Shown here: piece by piece, positions 58,167 through 64,000 of the stretch
Numbering within the stretch: position 1 is the first letter of the stretch
Layout of the letters: each line of letters starts with the position of its first letter
Source of the DNA: Comamonas testosteroni ATCC 11996
Lineage (GTDB): Bacteria; Pseudomonadota; Gammaproteobacteria; Burkholderiales; Burkholderiaceae_C
Length of the DNA: 64,000 nt
Assembly: GCF_000241525.1 (NCBI RefSeq)
Contig: NZ_AHIL01000041.1
Coordinates: 62,001 to 126,000, forward strand
Direction: 5' to 3'
Translations under genes and position numbers: made by a program
The notes under the pieces: generated by a model
Told to the model about the DNA's origin: nothing
What the model saw: the letters and a program-made list of their open reading frames with translations, nothing else
The model's database searches: none

Positions 58167-58681
58167 GCCGCCTGTACCTTGGCCAGATAGCCGGCCAGCA
58201 ACTGCATGCTGCCGCTCCAGCCCATGTTCATGCTGGCGTGCGAGCTGTCGAACACCGCTTCTTCCACGGCACTTGCGTTGAGGGCGCGCCACTCCAGATG
58301 CAGGCGCGTGCCGCCAGCTTCCTCGCTGAGCGTGGTGGTCGACAAGGTATGGAGCGGCCATTGCGGCGCCATCGGGTGGCGCGTGACACCGCCGGCGGCA
58401 TCGCTGAACTGCACCACGACGACAATGCGCTCGGGCGCTTTGAGCTCCCTGAAGCTCCATTTGCCCCACATGGCAGGCGCCTGGGGCATGGCCTCGGCAC
58501 GCATGCCGTAATGAAAGCTGCCTCCTTCGCGTGCATCCACTTCGCATTGCGTCATCACCATACCCGGTGGGCGCATCCAGTGGCTCAGGTGCTCGCCTTG
58601 CGTGAAGGCCGCGTAGACCAGTTCGCGCGGTGCCTTGATGAATTGCTCGATGACAAACGGGGCAGAGAGTCGCTCGGTCAT
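58163..58681 (-). CDS. SRPBCC-family (AHSA1-like) protein
   Basis: The 172-residue product has the START-like ligand-binding fold of Aha1/activator of Hsp90-type proteins (FVIEQFIKAPRELVYAAFTQGEHLSHWMRPPGM, GGSFHYGMRAE, STTTLSEEAGGTRLHLEW, MNMGWSGSMQLLAGYL). Such proteins bind hydrophobic ligands; no catalytic role can be read. ATG 58681 (MTERLSAP) is preferred, with AAAGG upstream; 17 more codons are open. Confidence 0.88.
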   Translation of the reverse strand: MTERLSAPFVIEQFIKAPRELVYAAFTQGEHLSHWMRPPGMVMTQCEVDAREGGSFHYGMRAEAMPQAPAMWGKWSFRELKAPERIVVVVQFSDAAGGVTRHPMAPQWPLHTLSTTTLSEEAGGTRLHLEWRALNASAVEEAVFDSSHASMNMGWSGSMQLLAGYLAKVQAA

Positions 58682-58766
58682 GGCATTGCCTTTGCAAATC
58701 GCTTGGAGCCGTCCATTGTGCACAGTGCGCACCTGACTTCAAGTGCTGCAGTCTCTGGCTTGGATG

Positions 58767-59132
58767 TCAGGCTTCGAGGTCAAAGGCCTGGCGCAGTGCA
58801 TCGCCGAACTGGGTGGAGCCCGAAAGACAGAGGCTTACCGTGGTGCGGCCCGTGGCCGAGGCCTGCAGCTCCAGCTTGCCTGCCGCCTTGTCGAAGCGGG
58901 CGCTCAAGGGCTCGCCGTCGTCGTCCTGCGCCTGCAGGTCATAGTCCCAGTCATTGCCATCCTCCAGGGGCCCCTGGCGGCCCGCAAACTTCTGGCTGGC
59001 CCAGCACAGCAGAGCTTCGATTTCGCCAGTCAGTTCCGGCACGCGCTCGGCCTTGACGCTGGCCATTGCGTCCCAGGTGCCCGTGCCTTCTTCATCTTCG
59101 CTGTAATCGAATTCCAGATAATCCAGAGCCAT
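58767..59132 (-). CDS. Hypothetical acidic protein
   Basis: The 121-residue product is strongly acidic (YLEFDYSEDEEGTGTWDAM, DWDYDLQAQDDDGEPL). No domain recognised. It has its own start and is 85 bases upstream of the SRPBCC gene on the same strand, so the two may be co-transcribed. No signal peptide or membrane segment. Confidence 0.75.
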   Translation of the reverse strand: MALDYLEFDYSEDEEGTGTWDAMASVKAERVPELTGEIEALLCWASQKFAGRQGPLEDGNDWDYDLQAQDDDGEPLSARFDKAAGKLELQASATGRTTVSLCLSGSTQFGDALRQAFDLEA

Positions 59133-59248
59133 GGCATATTGCGCGCTATTGAGGGGACGTCATTGTGCCTGTGCCTTGCTTCTCGCTTGGCTGTGGGTTC
59201 TTTGGCAGTAAACAGCCGTACACCTAGATATACAAGGCATTGTCAGCT

Positions 59249-59920
59249 ATGAATTCTGATATCGATGAAGATTGCGAATCTCGCTGCATGGTGCAGGCCC
59301 TGCAGGTGAGCTTTGGCTACCCGGGCCGAACCGTGGCTCATGAGGCCTCGCATTGCTGGCATGCCGGGCTGTGCCTGCTGCAGGGCGACGAGGGCACGGG
59401 CAAGACCAGCTGGCTCAAGGCATTGGCCGGGCAATTGCCCCTGCGCATGGGCTTGCTGCACTATCCGTTCGCTGACAACGGCCGCCTGGCTGCCAGTTCC
59501 TGCTTCTGGCAGGACCCGCGCCAGCCGCTCAACGATGTCTACAGCCAGATGTCGGCCCAGAGCTGGGTGGCTTTGCAGCGCACGCTGTATCCGCATTGGT
59601 CGCAGAAGCAGTTCGAGCAGCATGTGCAGGGCTTCGGGCTGGAGCCGCATTTGCACAAGCCGCTGCTGGCCCTGTCTTCGGGCACGCAGCGCAAGCTGTG
59701 GATGGCAGCGGGCTGGGCCAGCGCCGCCGAGCTGGTACTGATCGACGAGCCGCTGGCGGCGCTGGACAAGCCGTCCGAGCGCTATGTGCAGCATGCGCTG
59801 GCTGCCATGTCCGCCGAGCTCAAGAACCCGGCGCGGCCCCGCAGCGTCATCGTGGCGCATTGGGATGCCATGCAGGGTGTGGAGTGGGAGGATGTGATGG
59901 AGCTGGCTACATCGCCTTGA
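59249..59920 (+). CDS. Stand-alone ABC-type ATPase
   Basis: The 223-residue nucleotide-binding domain has Walker A GDEGTGKTS (46-54, with Lys52), signature LSSGTQRKL and Walker B LVLIDEPLAALD. The signature Ser-Ser-Gly-Thr and the Walker A (normally GPNGAGKS/T) deviate from the usual transport consensus. No permease or binding-protein gene adjoins. ATG 59249 chosen; a TTG at 59240 also opens the frame. It overlaps the convergent response-regulator gene by 14 bases. Confidence 0.85.
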   Translation: MNSDIDEDCESRCMVQALQVSFGYPGRTVAHEASHCWHAGLCLLQGDEGTGKTSWLKALAGQLPLRMGLLHYPFADNGRLAASSCFWQDPRQPLNDVYSQMSAQSWVALQRTLYPHWSQKQFEQHVQGFGLEPHLHKPLLALSSGTQRKLWMAAGWASAAELVLIDEPLAALDKPSERYVQHALAAMSAELKNPARPRSVIVAHWDAMQGVEWEDVMELATSP

Positions 59921-60722
59921 ACCGCGCTGCGTAGAGACGGCTGACAGCCAGCTTTTCAGGGCGCTCGCGCAGCAGCAGGCTCAGGCGCCCGGACTCGTCA
60001 CGCTGGGCGCTGGCAATGGCTTGAGCGCGCACCACGGTGCCGCGATGGATCTGCCAGAACTCGCGGGCGTCCAGCTGCGGCAGCAGATCCTTGAGCGGAG
60101 TGCGGATCAGATACTCCTGAGCGGCCGTCAGCACGCGCAGGTATTTGTCGGCGGCTTCGAGGTAGATGATGTCCTGCACCCTCACCATATGGATCTGGTT
60201 GCCGACGCTGGCCTGAATGATCTGCAGCGCGGCGGGGCCCTGCCCCAGCAGTTGCTGCTGCAGCCCGAGCAGCTGTTCGAGCTGACGGTGATTGTGCATG
60301 GCAAGGTCCGTGCCCTGTACCTGCTGGCGCTGCTGCCACCACTGCTGCAGGCGCTGCACGGTCTGCCCCAGGCGCGCCGCCTGCACCGGCTTGAGCACAT
60401 AGTCCATGGCGCAGGCCTCGAAGGCTGCCAGGGCGTACTGGTCGTAGGCGGTGACAAAGACAATCGCCGGCAGTGCTTGCTCCTCAGGCCAGGCATCGGC
60501 GATTTCGGCGGCGGCTTCCAGCCCCGTCTGGCCAGGCATGCGAATGTCCAGGAACAGCAGATCGGGCAGTCTGGTCAGCGCCTGCTGCACGGCACTGATG
60601 CCGTCGGCCACGCTGGCCTCGATATGCAACTGGGGCCAGAGCTGGCCCAGCAACTGCTGCAATGCCAGGGCCAGCAGCGGTTCATCTTCGGCAATCAGGG
60701 CGCGCGGCGGACTGGTGTTCAT
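59907..60722 (-). CDS. LytTR-family response regulator
   Basis: The 271-residue regulator has an N-terminal receiver (Asp59 in LLFLDIRMPG, with Glu/Asp pair in AEDEP, and the Lys in YVLKPVQ) and a C-terminal LytTR DNA-binding domain (MVRVQDIIYLEAADKYLRV, FWQIHRGTVVRAQAI). It matches the LytR/AlgR/YehT group. It overlaps the histidine kinase gene by 4 bases, so this is a coupled pair. The regulated genes may include its own operon or the neighbouring TonB receptor, but this is not shown. Confidence 0.93.
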   Translation of the reverse strand: MNTSPPRALIAEDEPLLALALQQLLGQLWPQLHIEASVADGISAVQQALTRLPDLLFLDIRMPGQTGLEAAAEIADAWPEEQALPAIVFVTAYDQYALAAFEACAMDYVLKPVQAARLGQTVQRLQQWWQQRQQVQGTDLAMHNHRQLEQLLGLQQQLLGQGPAALQIIQASVGNQIHMVRVQDIIYLEAADKYLRVLTAAQEYLIRTPLKDLLPQLDAREFWQIHRGTVVRAQAIASAQRDESGRLSLLLRERPEKLAVSRLYAARFKAM

Positions 60723-61804
60723 GGCTGGGACTTCAGGGGTAATACGATGCAGGCCCTGGTTCCGCCTGCGCTGTCTGCTGTCAGATCGAAGCGGGCAGTG
60801 CCGCCGTAGCGGCTGGCCAGACGTTCGCGAATCTGCTGCAGGCCAAAGCCGGAGCCGGAAGGCGGCTGGCCAGGCCGCACTGGCAGGCCCAGGCCATTGT
60901 CATGCACGCTGAGCAGGAGATGGCGGTCATCCAGCATGCTTGCCTGAACGGCGATGTGGCCGCCGGCCAGCTGGGGCTCCAGTCCGTGGCGAATGCTGTT
61001 CTCCACCAGCGGCTGCAGCAGCAGGGTTGGCACGGGCAGTTCGGCCAGTTCAGCGGGCAGATGCAGGCCATAGCTGAGCCGGTCGCCCATGCGGATCTGC
61101 ATCAGGGCCAGATAGTCGGCCAGCAAGGCAAATTCGCTGGCAAGACTATGGGTGCCGCTGCGCGAGCCGGCTAGCGTGGCACGCAGGTAGGCAATCAGAT
61201 GATCGAGCATCTGCTCGGCGCGTGGCGCATCGGTGGCGATCAGCACACGCAGATTGGCCAGGGTGTTGAACAGCATATGCGGCTCCAGCTGGGCCTGCAG
61301 CAGGCTGAGCCGGGCTTCGGCGGCCTGGCGCTGGGCCTGCTCTGCCTGCATTTGCAGATGGCGCGACTTGCCCACCACATAAAAGCCCCAGGACATGGCA
61401 ATGCTGGTCGCCATGGTGATGGCAAGCGGCAGCCATAGGGAGGGCCGGGCTGCCGCTGGCAGTTCGGGATGGAACTGCTGAACGTAAAGGTGCCCCAGCG
61501 GATTGCCCAGAACCAGACCTGCTGCAATTCCCAGCGGCACCACGGCCATGCCGCGCATGCCGCGCGGCCAGGGAATGTCGTCGGACTCGCGCCAGCGCAG
61601 CCTTAGCAGATCGATGCTCAGCCAGCTGATCAGGCCGATGGTCAGCGAATAGGCAAGGTTGACATCCCACAGGCCCTGGCCGAGTGCCGTCAGGGCCGCA
61701 GCGATCAGCAGACAGGCAGCCACGGTGATGCCGGCGTGACGAAAGAGGGGAGCGGGCGCAAACATGGACATGACGGGCATGGTAGGTGATGGGGGGCCTG
61801 GCAT
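60719..61804 (-). CDS. LytS/YehU-type sensor histidine kinase
   Basis: The 361-residue kinase has four N-terminal transmembrane helices in about 150 residues. The phosphoacceptor His is in LQAQLEPHMLFNTLANLRVL. The ATPase domain (VPTLLLQPLVENSIRHGLE, GSGFGLQQIRERLASRYGG) is the pfam06580-type family. The ATG at 61804 directly abuts the stop of the preceding 2TM gene; other in-frame ATGs lie at 61780 and 61771. The kinase has no obvious periplasmic sensor domain, so the signal is read through the membrane. Confidence 0.93.
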   Translation of the reverse strand: MPGPPSPTMPVMSMFAPAPLFRHAGITVAACLLIAAALTALGQGLWDVNLAYSLTIGLISWLSIDLLRLRWRESDDIPWPRGMRGMAVVPLGIAAGLVLGNPLGHLYVQQFHPELPAAARPSLWLPLAITMATSIAMSWGFYVVGKSRHLQMQAEQAQRQAAEARLSLLQAQLEPHMLFNTLANLRVLIATDAPRAEQMLDHLIAYLRATLAGSRSGTHSLASEFALLADYLALMQIRMGDRLSYGLHLPAELAELPVPTLLLQPLVENSIRHGLEPQLAGGHIAVQASMLDDRHLLLSVHDNGLGLPVRPGQPPSGSGFGLQQIRERLASRYGGTARFDLTADSAGGTRACIVLPLKSQP

Positions 61805-62089
61805 CTAGCGCTTTTCGCTGCGCTGCAGCGCTTTCAGCTCGTGCTCCAGCAGTTGCTGAAAGAGCGGACTGCCGGGCGCCAGCAGCCAGACCACGACTCC
61901 ATGAATCAGCAGGCCCAGGCCCCAGCCCAGAGCCGGGTAGACGGCCCAGTGCCGTCCCTGGCTCAGAGCCAGGGCCATCAGTCCCAGATTCACTGCGGCA
62001 TAGACCGCAGCATGGATATACCAGCCCAGCTTCATGCCGGCGCGGCGGCGTGCCTGCCGGTGCAGAGCGTCTTCAGAGATCGGGTTCAT
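61805..62089 (-). CDS. 2TM-domain membrane protein
   Basis: A 94-residue protein with two transmembrane helices (about 21-40 and 48-72) and a short charged tail (EHELKALQRSEKR). The motif RRRAGMKLGWYIHAAVYAAVNLGL is typical of the bacterial 2TM domain often adjacent to or fused with LytTR/LytS regulators. It is translationally tied to the kinase: its stop abuts the kinase start. AAGGAAAAG precedes its ATG. Function unknown. Confidence 0.85.
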   Translation of the reverse strand: MNPISEDALHRQARRRAGMKLGWYIHAAVYAAVNLGLMALALSQGRHWAVYPALGWGLGLLIHGVVVWLLAPGSPLFQQLLEHELKALQRSEKR

Positions 62090-62125
62090 GTCTTTTCCTT
62101 GTCGAGCGTGGAATGAGGGTGGGTT

Positions 62126-62530
62126 TCAGGCCAATTGCTGCCACAGCAGATTGCCGAGCAGCCGGCCCGGAAGCAGCGTGAACAGTCCCGCGACGACGCA
62201 GCTGCCGAAGTACAGCTTGCGCATGACGCTGCGGTGCTGGGCAATGCGTCGATGGGCCAGATGCCAGAAAGACAAGGCCAGGCCTCCCAGCGTCACGGGG
62301 ATCAGCAGATGAACGGGCGTGAAGCCTGCCCAGTTGGGCAGCTTGAAGTCGCGTATGAACAATGCGGAGATGGCAGTGGCCAGCATGAGCAGCACAAAGC
62401 CATAGCCTGCGATTCTGTGCAGCCAGGGCAGCGGGCTGGCATGGCGCCTGGCCCACAGGGCGATGGCTCCGGCAAGAGTGGCCGCGATGGCGGAACTCAT
62501 GTGAAAGGCAATCAAGGGCGTGAGTTGCAT
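62126..62530 (-). CDS. DUF2306-type membrane protein
   Basis: A 134-residue protein with four transmembrane helices, beginning MQLTPLIAFHMSSAIAATLA. HRIAGYGFVLLMLATAISALF is typical of DUF2306. His residues (HMSS, LHRIAG, PVHLL) suggest haem or metal coordination, but that is inference. AGGAGCC precedes ATG 62530. It starts the operon DUF2306-2TM-kinase-regulator. Confidence 0.82.
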   Translation of the reverse strand: MQLTPLIAFHMSSAIAATLAGAIALWARRHASPLPWLHRIAGYGFVLLMLATAISALFIRDFKLPNWAGFTPVHLLIPVTLGGLALSFWHLAHRRIAQHRSVMRKLYFGSCVVAGLFTLLPGRLLGNLLWQQLA

Positions 62531-62744
62531 GGCTGGCTCCTGGTGGTTGCACATGACTGTGCAAGTCGGGCCTGCTGCCGACCAGCGCTTTGCGACGAAA
62601 TGACCAGACACGGGAGCCAGCTGCACCTCAGCAGGTGTGAGTGGTGTACTGGTTTTGCTTGTGTTTGTTTGTGCGCGCACACATATCACGCAGCAGCGTC
62701 AGGGCATGCAGCCTGCCTTGGATCCCGTTGAAATTTCAGGGTGT

Positions 62745-62773
62745 TTGATACCGGCAATGAGATTGATTACTAA
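62745..62773 (+). promoter_or_regulatory. Possible sigma-70 promoter of the TonB receptor
   Basis: TTGATA (62745-62750) and TACTAA (62768-62773) are separated by 17 bases, immediately upstream of the Fur-like site. The -10 element is a poor match to TATAAT. Confidence 0.4.
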
Positions 62774-62780
62774 AATTAAC

Positions 62781-62799
62781 GATTCTGAAAATCATTCTC
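62781..62799 (+). promoter_or_regulatory. Fur box upstream of the TonB receptor gene
   Basis: GATTCTGAAAATCATTCTC matches the 19-bp Fur consensus GATAATGATAATCATTATC at 15 of 19 positions. It lies 14 bases before the start codon and just after the likely -10 element, where bound Fe-Fur would block transcription. Confidence 0.8.
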
Positions 62800-62812
62800 A
62801 ATAACTTCAATA

Positions 62813-64000
62813 ATGTTCCTGCTCCGACCGATTTCCCTGGCTGCCCTCGCACTGTGCAGCCAGCAGAGTGTTTTTGCCCAGACTTCCAGCGCTGAATCAG
62901 AAGCTGCCCTGCAGACCGTGACCGTGGAGGCCAGCGCCGATGCTTCGGCCCAGGGTCTGGCCAAGCCTTTTGCGGGTGGGCAGGTGGCACGCGGCGCGCG
63001 TGTCGGCGTGCTCGGAAACCAGGACATGATGGAGACCCCGTTTTCCGCCACCAGCTATACCAGCGATCTGATTCAGGATCAGCAGGCCAAGAGCGTGGGC
63101 GATGTGCTGCTCAACGATGCGGGCGTGCGCTCGGCGCGCGGCTTCGGCAACTTCCAGCAGGCCTACTTTGTGCGCGGCTTTGTGCTGTATTCCGACGATG
63201 TGGCCTATAACGGCCTGTACGGTCTGGTGCCGCGCCAGTACATGGCGTCGGAGTTCGTGGAGCGTGTGGAAGTGTTTCGCGGAGCGAATGCCTTTCTCAG
63301 CGGTGCGGGTGCGGGCAGCGTCAGCGGCGGCGGTCTGGGCGGCCTGATCAATGTGGTGCCCAAGCGCGCCGGCAACGAGCCGCTCAATCGTGTGACCCTG
63401 GGCGGTGCCAGCGGCGGCCAGACCTACGCCGCTGCCGATGTGGCGCGCCGTTTCGGCCCCGATGATGCAGCCGGTGTACGCCTGAATCTTGCGCGTCGCA
63501 GCGGCGGCACCGGCGTGAGCAACGAGAAGGTCCACACCACTGTCGGTTCGCTGGGCCTGGACTGGCGCAGCAGCCGTGCACGCCTGTCGGCCGATCTGGG
63601 CTGGCAGGAGCACAAGCTGACGGCGCCGCGTCCATCGCTGACACCTTCGGGCAATCTGCCCATTCCGGCAGCTCCTGACAGCAAGACCAACTACGCCCAG
63701 CCCTGGACCTACTCCAACAGCCGCGACCTGTTCGGCACGGTGCGCGGGGAATACGACTTCAATGACCAATGGACCGGCTGGGCCGCTGTGGGCATGCGCC
63801 GGGGCAGCGAGGACAACGCGCTGTCGGGCCTGACGCTGTCCAGCGCGGCTGGCGATGCCACGGTCAACCGCTTCGACAACACCCGCAAGAACCGCGTCAA
63901 GACCGGCGAGCTGGGGCTGCGCGGCAAGTTCGAGACCGGCTCGGTCAAGCATTCGGTGGTGGCTTCCCTGTCGGCCTTCGATTCCAGCGAGCGCAATGCC
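62813..64000 (+). CDS. TonB-dependent siderophore receptor, N-terminal part (3' end outside window)
   Basis: The frame runs from ATG 62813 to the window edge (396 codons). A Sec signal peptide (LRPISLAALALCSQQSVFAQ, cleavage after FAQ) is followed by a short TonB-box-like region (ALQTVTVEA) and the plug domain: METPFSATSYTSDLIQDQQAKSVGDVLLNDAGV, FVRGFVL, and VERVEVFRGANAFLSGAG...GGLINVVPKRA. These fit FhuA/FpvA-like siderophore receptors of the outer membrane. The Fur box upstream predicts iron repression. No FecR-FecI type regulator is visible. Confidence 0.92.
   Translation, partial: MFLLRPISLAALALCSQQSVFAQTSSAESEAALQTVTVEASADASAQGLAKPFAGGQVARGARVGVLGNQDMMETPFSATSYTSDLIQDQQAKSVGDVLLNDAGVRSARGFGNFQQAYFVRGFVLYSDDVAYNGLYGLVPRQYMASEFVERVEVFRGANAFLSGAGAGSVSGGGLGGLINVVPKRAGNEPLNRVTLGGASGGQTYAAADVARRFGPDDAAGVRLNLARRSGGTGVSNEKVHTTVGSLGLDWRSSRARLSADLGWQEHKLTAPRPSLTPSGNLPIPAAPDSKTNYAQPWTYSNSRDLFGTVRGEYDFNDQWTGWAAVGMRRGSEDNALSGLTLSSAAGDATVNRFDNTRKNRVKTGELGLRGKFETGSVKHSVVASLSAFDSSERNA

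Overview
The window looks like chromosomal DNA of a motile, GC-rich Burkholderiales bacterium, most likely Comamonas or a close Comamonadaceae relative. This is inferred from the hemC-hemD-hemX-hemY / ppc divergent pair, the xseB-ispA-dxs order, FlhDC, the TRAP transporter with Tat-exported binding proteins, and several GC-rich and palindromic intergenic repeats. Most of the window is ordinary core and catabolic genome. The accessory-looking part is the AT-richer left end (about 1-2.8 kb).

Layout. 1-2769: the 3' end of a NarL/LuxR response regulator, a decayed P2-type phage portal fragment, an AlpA-like HTH fused to a nucleoside 2-deoxyribosyltransferase-like domain, and a tRNA-Leu(CAA) whose 3' end faces this block. 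2810-9738: cysM, a NUDIX hydrolase, tusA, galU, valS and a VOC protein. 9933-11835: cytochrome b561 and two exported YceI proteins. 12358-17013: a Tat-exported molybdenum hydroxylase (Mo subunit, 2Fe-2S subunit, tri-haem cytochrome c). 17178-24349: the hemCDXY operon divergent from ppc. 24350-25714: a repeat-rich spacer, then flhDC. 26343-29599: a sulfurtransferase, an EamA transporter and a Rieske oxygenase. 30031-33183: xseB-ispA-dxs (isoprenoid precursors). 33398-38948: two tandem paralogous TRAP binding proteins facing a TRAP permease pair. 39294-47332: a GAF-Fis regulator divergent from a form II CoxL-type molybdenum hydroxylase (coxS-L-M) with its coxD-E-G maturation genes. 48048-57779: a four-gene MdtABC/MuxABC-type RND efflux operon with its own outer-membrane channel. 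57843-62530: small hypotheticals, SRPBCC, a stand-alone ABC ATPase and a LytS/LytTR two-component operon. 62813-end: a Fur-box-preceded TonB-dependent siderophore receptor, cut by the window edge.

How the genes work together. The two molybdenum enzymes are separate solutions to hydroxylating substrates: one periplasmic and delivering electrons to cytochrome c, the other cytoplasmic with an FAD subunit. With the TRAP system, the Rieske oxygenase and the RND pump they fit an organism that imports and degrades organic acids or aromatics. The best candidate for something undescribed is the AlpA-deoxyribosyltransferase fusion beside phage debris at a tRNA. No CRISPR array, rRNA operon or intact insertion sequence was seen.
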